A program made the position numbers and the translations under genes. From positions 248,001 to 312,000 of the forward strand of contig CAWDAL010000015.1 in assembly GCA_963800285.1 (NCBI GenBank): a stretch of DNA of 64,000 bases. The letters are read 5' to 3'. How positions within the stretch are numbered: the first letter of the stretch is position 1; each line of letters opens with the position of its first letter. This document shows, one piece after another, positions 1 to 7,656 of the stretch. The notes under the pieces were generated by a model. It was not told the DNA's origin. It saw nothing but the letters and a program-made list of their open reading frames with translations, and searched no databases. Source of the stretch: DASUPK01 sp963800285. Its GTDB lineage: Bacteria; Actinomycetota; Thermoleophilia; Solirubrobacterales; 70-9.

Positions 1-171
1 ATCGTGTTGGTCGGCTGCTACTACGGCTACACGGCATCCGGAGGACCGGTGGGCGTGGGCACCGCGACCGCCAAGTCGATGGTGCTCAACATCGTGCTCG
101 TGCACATCATCGGGATGATGGGGACCCTGGTCTTCTGGGGGGCTAACCCGAGGGCGCCAATCGGCGGATGA
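1..171 (+). CDS. MlaE/YrbE-family ABC permease, C-terminal fragment
   Basis: The window opens inside this gene, and only the last 56 residues are visible, ending at a TGA at 169-171. The peptide has the typical end of MlaE/YrbE permeases: a GYTASGGPVGVG segment followed by an A-T-rich helix start and a final hydrophobic helix (about residues 28-47 of the fragment). MlaE permeases pair with an MlaF-type ATPase and Mce-domain proteins to move lipids across the envelope. The ATPase gene follows 49 nt downstream on the same strand, which supports the assignment. The N-terminal part and any Mce-domain genes lie outside the window. Confidence 0.85.
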   Translation: MVLVGCYYGYTASGGPVGVGTATAKSMVLNIVLVHIIGMMGTLVFWGANPRAPIGG

Positions 172-220
172 GCCGAGGCCCTTGCCCAATCAGATTGTGA
201 ACTTCAAGGAGGCGTGATCG

Positions 221-1294
221 GTGGCTGAGAGGAAGAAGAGCACTTCGCGAAGCAAGAGCACCAGCGAGAGCACGAGCAGCCGCTCGAGCTCAAGCCGCTC
301 GACCACGAAGCGCACCACCACCCGTCGCGGCGCCCCCGCCGGCGCCAACGCCCCCGAGGCCGAGGTCCGCGAGGACGAGGCCACCGCCGACGCCGAGGCG
401 GTCGAGCAGGGCGATCCGCTCGAGGCGCAGGGATACGGCGAGGAGGACTTCTCCCGCCGCGACTACACGATCCCCGGCGTCGACGGCGACGATCCGGATC
501 CCTACAAGTGGCACACCGGCCAGAAGAAGGATCACGGTGGCGAGAACGCGATCGAGATCATCGACCTGGTCAAGCAGTTCGGCCGCACCCGCATCCTGAA
601 CGGCTGCAACCTCGGGATCCCCGACAACATGATCTCGATGGTGCTTGGGCCATCGGGCACCGGCAAGTCCGTGCTGATCAAGCACATCGTCGGGCTCCTC
701 TACCCCGACGCGGGCGACGTGCTCGTCCACGGCGAGTCGATCCCGAACATGACCGACGACGAGCTCTTCGAGGTCCGCAAGAAGTTCGGCCTCCTCTTCC
801 AGGACGGCGCGCTCTTCGGCTCGATGAACGTCTACGACAACACCGCCTTCCCCCTCCGACAGCACACCGACAAGGGCGAGGAGGAGATCGAGGAGATCGT
901 CAACCGGCGGCTCCGCGAGGTCGGGCTCGCGGAGGCGATGTACAACATGCCGAACGAGCTCTCGGGCGGGATGCGAAAGCGGGCCGGCTTCGCCCGAGCG
1001 CTGGTCCTCGACCCGGCGATCGTCATGTTCGACGAGCCGGACTCGGGCCTCGATCCCGTTCGTACGGCACTGCTCTGCGAGCTGATCCGGGAGATCCACG
1101 AGGAGAACGGCGGCTGCTACCTGGTGATCAGCCACGACCTCGGCACCGCCCGCCGGATCGCCGACTTCATCGCGGTCCTCTGGAAGGGCCGGATCGTCGA
1201 GTCGGGCCCCTCGGACGAGCTCTTCAACTCGCGCAACGAGTTCGTCAGCCAGTTCCTGAACGCGGACGTCAAGGGCCCCCTGGCGATGGACTGA
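221..1294 (+). CDS. MlaF/Mkl-type ABC transporter ATP-binding protein with long basic N-terminal tail
   Basis: ATPase partner of the MlaE-type permease just upstream, in the Mce/Mla lipid import family. The ABC domain begins near residue 110. Walker A is GPSGTGKS (143-150), the signature is LSGGMRKRAG, and Walker B is IVMFDEPDSGLDP. The G in GLDP after EPDS is typical of MlaF/Mkl ATPases. The first 36 residues are almost only Ser, Thr, Arg and Lys. An Ala/Glu-rich acidic stretch runs to about 70. This extension is absent from classic MlaF and looks disordered. The start is GTG with a strong AAGGAGG at 206-212, 8 nt upstream, which is one of the few clear Shine-Dalgarno sites here. Confidence 0.9.
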   Translation: MAERKKSTSRSKSTSESTSSRSSSSRSTTKRTTTRRGAPAGANAPEAEVREDEATADAEAVEQGDPLEAQGYGEEDFSRRDYTIPGVDGDDPDPYKWHTGQKKDHGGENAIEIIDLVKQFGRTRILNGCNLGIPDNMISMVLGPSGTGKSVLIKHIVGLLYPDAGDVLVHGESIPNMTDDELFEVRKKFGLLFQDGALFGSMNVYDNTAFPLRQHTDKGEEEIEEIVNRRLREVGLAEAMYNMPNELSGGMRKRAGFARALVLDPAIVMFDEPDSGLDPVRTALLCELIREIHEENGGCYLVISHDLGTARRIADFIAVLWKGRIVESGPSDELFNSRNEFVSQFLNADVKGPLAMD

Positions 1295-1392
1295 TGCGGC
1301 GGCTCGCGCCGTCGCTTCTGCTGGCCGCCGTCGCCCCGGCGCCGGTGCATGCCGCCGCGACCCGGGCCGAGTTCGTGCGGGCCGGGCTCTGA
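1294..1392 (+). CDS. Truncated secreted-protein remnant (32 aa signal peptide)
   Basis: A 32-codon frame starts at an ATG that overlaps the upstream TGA by one base (TGATG). It encodes a textbook signal peptide, with two Arg then a Leu/Ala core ending in PVHAAA, followed by TRAEFVRAGL and a stop. The last residues resemble the mature start of small secreted proteins that continue with a Cys-containing segment. This reading is family knowledge, not proven here. Reading continues in another frame without recognisable sequence, so I regard it as a broken or very short gene coupled to the ATPase gene. Confidence 0.35.
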   Translation: MRRLAPSLLLAAVAPAPVHAAATRAEFVRAGL

Positions 1393-1451
1393 AGAGGACC
1401 GGGACGAGGCTCTCGAAGTCGATCGAGCAGGTGCGGTCCCCGCTCGAAGCC

Positions 1452-1501
1452 AGTTTTGGCCACTTTGCCACGCCATAGCGCGCCTAACTGGCCAAAACTC
1501 C
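1452..1501. repeat. Palindromic intergenic element, copy A
   Basis: An 11-bp perfect inverted repeat, AGTTTTGGCCA (1452-1462) and TGGCCAAAACT (1489-1499), encloses an imperfectly symmetric core with ATAGCGC (1475-1481). A related element of almost the same length, with the same AGTT start, ATAGCGC core and AACTCC end, lies at 57443-57491. Copy A sits directly upstream of the -10 box of the next gene. It could be an operator or a small dispersed repeat. Confidence 0.6.
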
Positions 1502-1524
1502 GTTTGGGCATCGCCGGGCGGGGC

Positions 1525-1530
1525 TACCGT
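1525..1530 (+). promoter_or_regulatory. -10 box TACCGT of a leaderless gene
   Basis: TACCGT fits the actinobacterial TANNNT -10 pattern and ends 8 nt before the ATG at 1539. There is no Shine-Dalgarno, so transcription probably starts at or beside the start codon. Confidence 0.5.
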
Positions 1531-1538
1531 CGTTGCTG

Positions 1539-1778
1539 ATGGCCCCCAAGCGCATCAGCGACGACGAGGTGCTCTCCGCGGTCGTCGGCCGTGCCGGCGA
1601 CGGCTACTGCCTGATCGCGGAGGTCCTGCCTTCATTGCCGAAGTTGGGCCATGCCGACCGTCGGCGCGCCGTGCATCGCGCCGTCGGTCGCGGCCTCCTG
1701 CTCGAGCGAATCGGGCCAGACGGCCGTGGGTACGTGGCGGTCGCGAGCGAGGGCTGGCGGCGGCTCCGCGCCGCCTGA
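1539..1778 (+). CDS. Small winged-helix-like protein of unknown function
   Basis: A 79-residue basic protein with helix-rich sequence and a C-terminal beta-hairpin-like part (LLLERIGPDGRGYVAVASEG), a pattern seen in small winged-helix domains. No specific family is recognised. The ATG was chosen because the TACCGT box sits 8 nt upstream; an in-frame TTG at 1533 would fall too close to it. The gene stands alone between the Mla-type ATPase and the MMPL exporter, behind palindromic element A. It could bind DNA, but that is inference from fold-like appearance only. Confidence 0.55.
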   Translation: MAPKRISDDEVLSAVVGRAGDGYCLIAEVLPSLPKLGHADRRRAVHRAVGRGLLLERIGPDGRGYVAVASEGWRRLRAA

Positions 1779-1805
1779 ATTAGCGCGGCTCTAATAGTCG
1801 CTCCC

Positions 1806-1811
1806 TAACCT
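1806..1811 (+). promoter_or_regulatory. -10 box TAACCT of the MMPL gene
   Basis: TAACCT lies 7 nt before the GTG start at 1819, the spacing expected for a leaderless transcript. No Shine-Dalgarno is present. Confidence 0.5.
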
Positions 1812-1818
1812 CCGGCCT

Positions 1819-4539
1819 GTGAACGCGGGGAGAGGGTTCTTCGAGCGGGTCGCCGGCGTGGCCGTGCGCTGGCCGTGGCTGCTGATCGCGCCGATCGTGC
1901 TGCTGACCGGAGCGGGGGTCTTCGCGGCCACACAGCTCGACACCAACGCCGGCACGGACACGCTGGTCAGCAAGGGCTCCTCCACGTACCGGGCGACCCA
2001 GGACTTCCACCAGAAGTTCGGCGACGAGCCCGTGATCGTGCTGGCCAAGGAGGACCTCCGCAAGCTCGTCCTCACCAAGGACCTGGAGCCGCTGTTCGAG
2101 CTCGAGGAGTGCTTCGCGGGCGGGACGCAGCTGGCCGCCTCCCTGCCACACCGCCAGAAGCGGCCGCTGCCACCCGTCTGCGACCAGATCGCGAAGCTTC
2201 GTCCGAGCAAGTCGGTGTTCGGTCCCGGGACGTTCCTGTACCTGAGCGTCGCCGGGATTCAGGAGGCGCTCCGCGGACAGATCGGCGGCGCGAGCGCGGC
2301 GGCGCGGACCGCCGGCCAGCGCGCGGCGCGGAAGGCGGCCCGTCAGGGGGCCTCGAGCGCCGAGCAGCAGCAGGCCGCCGACGCCGCCGCCCAGCAGGTG
2401 CTCGGCCAGTTCCAGAGCCAGCTCGTCCAGGTTGCCCTCCAGTACGGGATCACCTCGCTCCCGCGGCTCGACGATCCGAACTTCGTCAGCCGCGTGGTCT
2501 TCGATCAGTCGAAGCCCGCCGGGACTCCCAAGGAGCGCTTCGGCTACCTCTTCCCGAACAAGAACGCGGCGCAGATCATCGTCCGCCTGCGACCCGACAT
2601 GACGGATGCGGAGCGGCACGAGGCGATCGGCCTCTTCCGCGACGCCGTCTCCGATCCCCGCTTCAAGCTCAGCGACGGCAGCTACGTCGTCACCGGGGCT
2701 CCGGTCGTGGTCGACGCGGGCGCCCGGGAGCTGCGCAGTCAGACCCTGCTGCTCCTCGCGGTGGCCGCGCTGGTCATGGCGCTGACGCTCCTGCTGATCC
2801 TGCCGCGGCCGCTCCGGCTGCTCCCGCTCGGCGTCGCGATGGCGGCGGGGGCGATGACCATGGGACTGGTCGCATCGTTCGGCGGCTCACTCACGGTCGG
2901 CGCGATCGCGATGCTCCCCGTCCTCGTCGGGCTCGCGGTCGACTACGCGATCCAGTTCCAGGCCCGCTTCAACGAGGCCAGAGCCGAGGGCGCGCCGCCC
3001 GGCCGTGCCGTCGGGATCGCCGCGGGCGGCGGCGGTCCGGTGATCGGCGCTGCGTGCGTGGCGACGATCGCCGGCTTCGCGGCGTTCGCTCTCTCGCCGA
3101 GTCCCCTGGTCCGCTCCTTCGGGTTGCTGCTCGTGGTGGGAGTCGCGCTGGCCTTCGTCGTGGCCCTCACCGGGGGCCTCGCCGCGCTCGGCCTCACCGG
3201 CTGGCGTGGATCGCCTGCTGCGCCGGGACAGCCTGACGGGCCCGGCCGGTTTCACGGCATGGCCAGCCGCCTCCAGTCGATCGGCGTCTCCGCGATCGCG
3301 ATGGCGCTCGCAAGGCCGCGCCGGGTGCTCGCCGCCGGCCTGCTGCTCGCGGTCTGCGGCTGGGTGGCGAGCGCCGGGACCGGGGTGGAGACCGACATCC
3401 GCGACCTCGCCCCGCCGCACCTCGCGGCGCTCAAGGATCTGAACGAGCTCGAGAGGGAGACCGGGATCTCCGGCGACGTCAACGTGACGATCCGGGCCGA
3501 GGACCCGACCAGCCCGGCGGTGATCGCCTGGGCGGAGGGCTTCCAGCAGCGCGTCCTCGCGCGCCACGGCTTCTCGGGATCGAATCCGAGTTGCGCCCAC
3601 GCTCAGATCTGCCCGGCGCTCTCGCTCACGGACTTCTTCGGCGGAGCCAACGCGTCCTCGAGCGCGAGCTCCACCGGTGGCCAGGGCGTCGGCGACGTCC
3701 ACGCACTGGTCCAGGCGCTCCCCTGCTTCATCTCGCAGATCGTGATCAGCCACCGCGGCGAGTGCAATCCGGCGGCGGGCACCACGCCGATCGGCGACAC
3801 GGCCGACATCGCCTTCGGCATCAGGGTGCAACCGCTGTCCGATCAGCAGGAGCTGATCGACGACATCCGCTCACAGATCCACTCGCCGGATGGCCCCGCG
3901 CCGCCGCCTGGGACGACGGTCGAGCTGGCCGGCCTGCCGGTGCTGGCGGCGGAGGCGAACACCGACCTCTCGCACAGCCGCTGGTGGCTCCCGCTGGTGG
4001 GCCTCCTGGCGGTGGGGATCGTCCTCGCCCTGGTCTACCGCTCGGTACGGCGCGCCGTCGTGCCCCTGATTCCCGTGCTGATGGCGACCGGCTGGTCGGG
4101 CCTGGTCGTCGCCGCGCTCGGGATCTCGCTCAACCCGATGTCGGCGACCCTCGGGGCGCTGGTGATCGCGATCGCAACGGAATTCAGCGTGATCCTCTCG
4201 GCGCGTTACGCCACCGAGCGACGGGCGGGCCGGTCGGTCGGCGAGGCGCTCCGACGAACCTACCTGCGAACCGGCGCGGCGGTGCTCGCCTCCGGGATCA
4301 CAGCGATCGCGGGCTTCGCGGTGCTCGCGATCGCCGGGCTGCCCCTGCTCGACGACATCGGCCTGATCTCGGTGGCTCCCGTGCTCCGTGACTTCGGGCT
4401 CGTCACCGTGGCCGATCTGCTGGTCGCCCTGGCGGGTGTGATGCTGGTCCTGCCGGCCGCCGTCGTCTGGGCGGAGGAGGGTTTTCCACTGCCCTCACGC
4501 ACGCCGACCCAGGTGGCGCCCAGCCAATCCGTCCCGTAA
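1819..4539 (+). CDS. MMPL/HAE3-family RND exporter
   Basis: A 906-residue inner-membrane protein with the duplicated RND layout. TM1 is near residues 18-37, followed by a large extracytoplasmic loop and a block of five to six helices at about 306-465. A second TM1-like helix at about 500-519 is followed by another loop and a final helix block at about 722-887. The segment GLAVDYAIQFQARF (about 371-384), with its conserved Asp, and its counterpart ATEFSVILSARYATE in the second half are typical of MMPL/HAE3 members. In the second copy Glu-Phe-Ser replaces Asp-Tyr-Ala. These proteins export lipids or hydrophobic compounds using the proton gradient. The substrate is not known here, though the nearby Mla-type importer suggests an envelope-lipid context. 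Confidence 0.85.
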   Translation: MNAGRGFFERVAGVAVRWPWLLIAPIVLLTGAGVFAATQLDTNAGTDTLVSKGSSTYRATQDFHQKFGDEPVIVLAKEDLRKLVLTKDLEPLFELEECFAGGTQLAASLPHRQKRPLPPVCDQIAKLRPSKSVFGPGTFLYLSVAGIQEALRGQIGGASAAARTAGQRAARKAARQGASSAEQQQAADAAAQQVLGQFQSQLVQVALQYGITSLPRLDDPNFVSRVVFDQSKPAGTPKERFGYLFPNKNAAQIIVRLRPDMTDAERHEAIGLFRDAVSDPRFKLSDGSYVVTGAPVVVDAGARELRSQTLLLLAVAALVMALTLLLILPRPLRLLPLGVAMAAGAMTMGLVASFGGSLTVGAIAMLPVLVGLAVDYAIQFQARFNEARAEGAPPGRAVGIAAGGGGPVIGAACVATIAGFAAFALSPSPLVRSFGLLLVVGVALAFVVALTGGLAALGLTGWRGSPAAPGQPDGPGRFHGMASRLQSIGVSAIAMALARPRRVLAAGLLLAVCGWVASAGTGVETDIRDLAPPHLAALKDLNELERETGISGDVNVTIRAEDPTSPAVIAWAEGFQQRVLARHGFSGSNPSCAHAQICPALSLTDFFGGANASSSASSTGGQGVGDVHALVQALPCFISQIVISHRGECNPAAGTTPIGDTADIAFGIRVQPLSDQQELIDDIRSQIHSPDGPAPPPGTTVELAGLPVLAAEANTDLSHSRWWLPLVGLLAVGIVLALVYRSVRRAVVPLIPVLMATGWSGLVVAALGISLNPMSATLGALVIAIATEFSVILSARYATERRAGRSVGEALRRTYLRTGAAVLASGITAIAGFAVLAIAGLPLLDDIGLISVAPVLRDFGLVTVADLLVALAGVMLVLPAAVVWAEEGFPLPSRTPTQVAPSQSVP

Positions 4540-4553
4540 GGGACCATTGAGCC

Positions 4554-5273
4554 GTGAAGAACGGCGATGGGACAGACGGAGGCCCCGGCAAGGAGCCGGG
4601 CCAGAGCCCTCGCCGGACGACGGTCTACTCGCTGATCGTCGGGATGGCGTTCATCGCCCTGATCGCCATCGCCGGCATCAACACGATCTCGACGAAGAAC
4701 AAGGGCGTCCTTGGGGCGACCAACGAGGGCGACATGCCGCTGGCGCAGTTCGCGGTGCCGGACGCGCGAACCGGCGCGAGCGGCGACGCCAACATCGCCC
4801 AGGACGACTGCGACGCGGCGAGGATCCCGTGCCCCGCTGGGAACCGGCGGATCCCGGCCTGCCGGGTCGACGTCCCCGGTGCCCTCCGGGTCTGCGACTT
4901 CTTCGACAGGCCGCTGGTCCTGTCGTTCTGGTTCACCCGCGGAGGAGACTGCGAGAACCAGGAGGACGTCTTCGAGCGCGCGTACCGGAGATACCGCGGC
5001 CGGGTGAACTTCCTGGCCGTCGACGTCCGCGACGACACCTCCGAGGTGCAGAAGCTGATCCGCGAGCACCACTGGACCCACCCCGTCGGGCTCGACCGCG
5101 ACGGCGCGCTCTCCAACCTCTACCGCGTGGGCGGCTGTCCGACCTTCGTCTACGCGTATCCGGGCGGAGTCTTCGAGTCCACCTCGATCGGAAAGCTCGA
5201 TGACCAGCGGTTCTTCGCCAAGGTGGACGCGCTGATCGCCGCTTCGAACAGACGGGCGGCCACGGTCCGCTGA
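4554..5273 (+). CDS. Membrane-anchored thioredoxin-like (AhpC/TlpA-type) protein
   Basis: A 239-residue protein with a cytoplasmic N-tail, one membrane helix at about 23-45 and a thioredoxin-fold domain outside the membrane. The domain shows LSFWFTRGGDC (Cys133), a VDVRDD strand, a LDRDGALSNLYRV segment and a cis-Pro motif GGCPTFVYAYP (Cys195-Pro196). There is no CxxC; the single Cys133 and Cys195 might form a redox pair. Further Cys residues lie before the domain (DDC, PCP, AC, VC). It starts with GTG 14 nt after the exporter, with no Shine-Dalgarno, and its stop overlaps the next ATG by one base. It probably acts in thiol redox on the outer side of the membrane. Confidence 0.7.
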   Translation: MKNGDGTDGGPGKEPGQSPRRTTVYSLIVGMAFIALIAIAGINTISTKNKGVLGATNEGDMPLAQFAVPDARTGASGDANIAQDDCDAARIPCPAGNRRIPACRVDVPGALRVCDFFDRPLVLSFWFTRGGDCENQEDVFERAYRRYRGRVNFLAVDVRDDTSEVQKLIREHHWTHPVGLDRDGALSNLYRVGGCPTFVYAYPGGVFESTSIGKLDDQRFFAKVDALIAASNRRAATVR

Positions 5274-5929
5274 TGCCCGAGCTCCCCGAGCAATGGGAGG
5301 TCGCGCCGGAGCCGGGCTGGGTGGATCCCGCCCTGGCGGATGAGTTCCCGGGCCTCTCGATCGTCTCCACCGAGATGGAGACGACGACCGGCCGCAGCCC
5401 CGAGGCGCTGAAGGAGCGGCTGCGCTCGCTCAGCGACCGGATCGCCGGGCCGCAGGCGATCCAGCTGCGCCAGAAGCCGATCCCGTGGGCCTACCGCGTC
5501 TTCTTCCGGCACATCGGGCTCGATCCCGACACGATCCGGACGCCGATCGAGCAGCTGATCTTCGATCGCATGCACGACGGTCGCTTCAAGAGCCGCAACC
5601 GGGTCGACGATGCGCTCACGATCGCCATCGTCGAGGTGGGGGTGGCCCTGCGTGCCTTCGACGCGGATCGCGTCCAGGGGCGGGTCGGCCTTCGGCTCTC
5701 CGCGGAGGGCGAGGGGTTCGAGGGACGCACCTCTCCGCTCCCGGACGGGACCATCGTGGTCGCCGACGAGAAGCGGCCGCTCGGCATCCTCTTCGACCGA
5801 ACCGCCGAGGGCCGCGGCGTGAGGCGAGGCACCGAACGAGTGCTGCTCGCCGCGATCGGCGTGCGCGGCGTGCCCGACATCGCCATGGAGGAGGCCCTGT
5901 GGGTGGCGGGCAGCGCACTGCGGGCGTAG
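5273..5929 (+). CDS. B3/B4 (PheT-like tRNA-binding) domain protein
   Basis: A 218-residue protein resembling the free-standing B3/B4 domain family related to the beta subunit of phenylalanyl-tRNA synthetase. Conserved-looking parts include IPWAYRVFFRHIGLDPD, RTPIEQLIFDRMHDGRF and NRVDDALTIAIVE, which recur in this family. The first ATG base is the last base of the upstream stop (TGATG), so translation is likely coupled. Free-standing members are thought to act on nucleic acids or tRNA, but their exact reaction is not established. The TAG stop is embedded in the -10 box of the next gene. Confidence 0.7.
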   Translation: MPELPEQWEVAPEPGWVDPALADEFPGLSIVSTEMETTTGRSPEALKERLRSLSDRIAGPQAIQLRQKPIPWAYRVFFRHIGLDPDTIRTPIEQLIFDRMHDGRFKSRNRVDDALTIAIVEVGVALRAFDADRVQGRVGLRLSAEGEGFEGRTSPLPDGTIVVADEKRPLGILFDRTAEGRGVRRGTERVLLAAIGVRGVPDIAMEEALWVAGSALRA

Positions 5930-5932
5930 GAT
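5927..5932 (+). promoter_or_regulatory. -10 box TAGGAT overlapping the upstream TAG stop codon
   Basis: The stop codon of the B3/B4 gene supplies the first three bases of TAGGAT. The expected transcript start near 5939 would give a 5' leader of about 46 nt, including the AGGAGG at 5974-5979. Confidence 0.45.
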
Positions 5933-5984
5933 GCGAGGGTGCGCGTAAGCGCAACCCGTTTCACCAGGGTGAGAGGAGGACGTA

Positions 5985-6749
5985 ATGCCGGAGGACTTGC
6001 TCGAACGCGTCGCGCCGCGGGAGGACCTGGCTCCGCCCGCTCCCCCCGAGGGTCTCGACACGATCCTCTACGAGCACGACGAGCGCGATGCGCGCCAAGA
6101 CCTGCGCCGTCAGATCGCCGCAATGGAGCTCGCGCTCGCCCGGCTGTTCGGCTCGGCCTTTCCGCGCAAGGGCATCGACTTCTCCGTGCCCGGGATGGGC
6201 GGGCCTCGCCTGCTCTCCGTCGACGAGCTGGAGAAGGTGCGCGATGGGCTCGCCGCGCGCATCCAGGAGGTGAGGGCCGGCCTCCACGACTACGCCGTCG
6301 TCGAGGAGGCGAATCGGGAGCTGATCGAGGAGATGCTCGCCGATCCCGCATCGCACAAGTGGGAACGCGTCTACAACGAGGACATCGGCGAGCCCGGCTG
6401 CAGGAACTGGCACGCCAAGCCGCGTTGGGGCGTGCTGGGCATGCTCCTGGGCTGGTGGCGGGTCAAGATCTCCTCCGGTTGTCCGTTAGCCGAGGGGCTT
6501 CGGCCCCCTGAAGAGAGAAGATGGCGACGAAGCGACAGCGCCGCAAGCGGCGGCGCCGGCAGCAGGCTGAGCCCGGGGATTCCCCGCGTCGACCCCCCGC
6601 CCTCGCCCTCGACGATCAGCAGCCGGCCCGAGCCGCGAAGCGCCGGGCCGGCAACGTCGATCGTCCGCCGCCGCCCTGGGGCTCCTTCCCGCTTACGGAG
6701 ATCGTCATCTTCATCGGCCTGGTCCTGCTCGTCGTGGGGTTCTTCATGA
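5985..6749 (+). CDS. Conserved hypothetical protein with run-on C-terminus
   Basis: The ATG follows AGGAGG at 5974-5979. Residues 1 to about 168 look like a real, mostly helical and acidic protein, ending in a Trp-rich segment (WWRVKISSGCPLA). After that the frame runs on for about 86 more codons, with Ser/Arg/Pro-rich text that overlaps the start of the next gene by 229 nt. One base off frame, a TAG at 6487-6489 would end the protein right after the plausible part. I therefore suspect a lost stop through a single-base indel or sequencing error. The function is unknown; the GWWRVKISSGCPL end may be a conserved family tail. Confidence 0.6.
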   Translation: MPEDLLERVAPREDLAPPAPPEGLDTILYEHDERDARQDLRRQIAAMELALARLFGSAFPRKGIDFSVPGMGGPRLLSVDELEKVRDGLAARIQEVRAGLHDYAVVEEANRELIEEMLADPASHKWERVYNEDIGEPGCRNWHAKPRWGVLGMLLGWWRVKISSGCPLAEGLRPPEERRWRRSDSAASGGAGSRLSPGIPRVDPPPSPSTISSRPEPRSAGPATSIVRRRPGAPSRLRRSSSSSAWSCSSWGSS

Positions 6750-7030
6750 CGCCGCCGCAGGGGCTGGTGATGATCGGAGTCGGGCTCGGCCTCGGGTCGC
6801 TCGCCGGCCTCGAGCTCTCGATCCGGGAGCACTTCGCCGCCTACCGCTCCCACACCCTGGTGCTCTCGGCTGCGGTGGGGGTGCCCGTGTTCGGCGCCCT
6901 CTTTCTCGCGACGACGATCAACCCGGCGATCTGCGTCGCCGCCGGGTTGCTGGCGTTCGGGGGCGCCGCCTGGCTCTTCGCGTCGGCCTTTCGCCGTCGC
7001 TCCGGCGGCGCCCTCTACCGCCTCAGGTGA
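6521..7030 (+). CDS. Small four-helix membrane protein with basic N-tail
   Basis: A 169-residue protein. Residues 1-15 are strongly basic (KRQRRKRRRRQQ), and a Pro-rich stretch continues to about 55. Four hydrophobic helices lie near 58-77, 80-97, 112-131 and 135-155, and the tail is basic. No enzymatic motif is seen. The GAAGAGAGAAG just before the ATG is a weak ribosome site. Similar small membrane proteins are common in actinobacteria, but I do not recognise a named family. It is convergent with mihF, with a 27-nt gap. Confidence 0.6.
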   Translation: MATKRQRRKRRRRQQAEPGDSPRRPPALALDDQQPARAAKRRAGNVDRPPPPWGSFPLTEIVIFIGLVLLVVGFFMTPPQGLVMIGVGLGLGSLAGLELSIREHFAAYRSHTLVLSAAVGVPVFGALFLATTINPAICVAAGLLAFGGAAWLFASAFRRRSGGALYRLR

Positions 7031-7057
7031 TCAATCGCCCGCCGCAGGGCGGGGCGA

Positions 7058-7474
7058 CTAGTTCAGCCGTGCCCCGAGCTTCGCCTCGAGTGCGGCGGCA
7101 AGGACCCTTCGCTGGCGCTCGGTGAGCGTGCCGATCTTCTTGCCCTCACCCAGCGCGGCCGATGCCAGCAGCTTGCGCGAGCGGGCGCGTCCCCAGCGGC
7201 GCTGGCTGCAGAGCAGCTCACTGAGGCTCATGCTCTCCGCCTCCCAGGGGGACTCCATGACCACCTCGGTGACGGAGCGACGACCGGCGGAGACGTCCCT
7301 CTTCAGCGCGGCTCGGGCGAGGCGAACCTCGTTGGCGCGTGCGAGGGCCTCCATGCACTGGGCGGTACCTCGCTGTCCGGGTTCTGTCTGCGGCTCGATG
7401 ACCGTCGGTTCTAGACGCCGAGGGGCAAGGGTGGGCATCGGGCTGGCAGGGGCAATCGTCGAAGCAGCAGACAT
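7058..7474 (-). CDS. mihF: Integration host factor, actinobacterial type (mIHF)
   Basis: A 138-residue protein. The first 35 residues are low-complexity Ala/Pro/Thr. After that it follows the mIHF pattern: ALARANEVRLARAALKRDV helix, GRRSVTEVV, a MSLSELLCSQRRWGRARSRKLL segment and IGTLTERQRRVLAAAL, which corresponds to the H2TH-like DNA-binding part. mIHF is a nucleoid protein that compacts DNA and affects phage integration and growth in mycobacteria and Streptomyces. The ATG is preceded by a clear AGGAGGGAG on the minus strand (7481-7489). The promoter at 7627-7656 implies a leader of roughly 145 nt, long for a gene in this window. Confidence 0.8.
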   Translation of the reverse strand: MSAASTIAPASPMPTLAPRRLEPTVIEPQTEPGQRGTAQCMEALARANEVRLARAALKRDVSAGRRSVTEVVMESPWEAESMSLSELLCSQRRWGRARSRKLLASAALGEGKKIGTLTERQRRVLAAALEAKLGARLN

Positions 7475-7555
7475 CGTTTCTCCCTCCTGCTAGGTCAGGA
7501 ATTGTTGGCGGGCTTGGTTGCGGCCGGCAGCCCCTCGTCGCTCTTTTCGAGCCGG

Positions 7556-7599
7556 GGGAAGTGGACGGTCCTCTCCTCAATCTGTTCCCGTCCACTCCC
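7556..7599 (-). other. Stem-loop in the mihF leader
   Basis: GTGGACGG (7561-7568) pairs perfectly with CCGTCCAC (7588-7595). A further GGGA/TCCC pair flanks it after a one-base bulge. It lies between the predicted mihF promoter and its ribosome site. It could be a leader structure, or an end signal for the upstream synthase gene. The 7475-7785 gap otherwise holds only the promoter and ribosome site. Confidence 0.45.
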
Positions 7600-7626
7600 T
7601 GCCCCGGAAGCGCGCGGCGAGGCGAA

Positions 7627-7656
7627 ACCTACACACCTTGCGCGCCAACGGTCAAC
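7627..7656 (-). promoter_or_regulatory. Promoter of mihF (TTGACC - 18 nt - TAGGTT)
   Basis: On the minus strand TTGACC (7651-7656) and TAGGTT (7627-7632) are separated by 18 nt, close to a housekeeping sigma-factor promoter. Transcription would start near 7620 and run toward mihF. Confidence 0.6.

Noticed and set aside
7036..7051. CGCCC/GGGCG hairpin between the convergent genes at 7030 and 7058
   Set aside because: Only five base pairs in very GC-rich DNA; could easily be chance.
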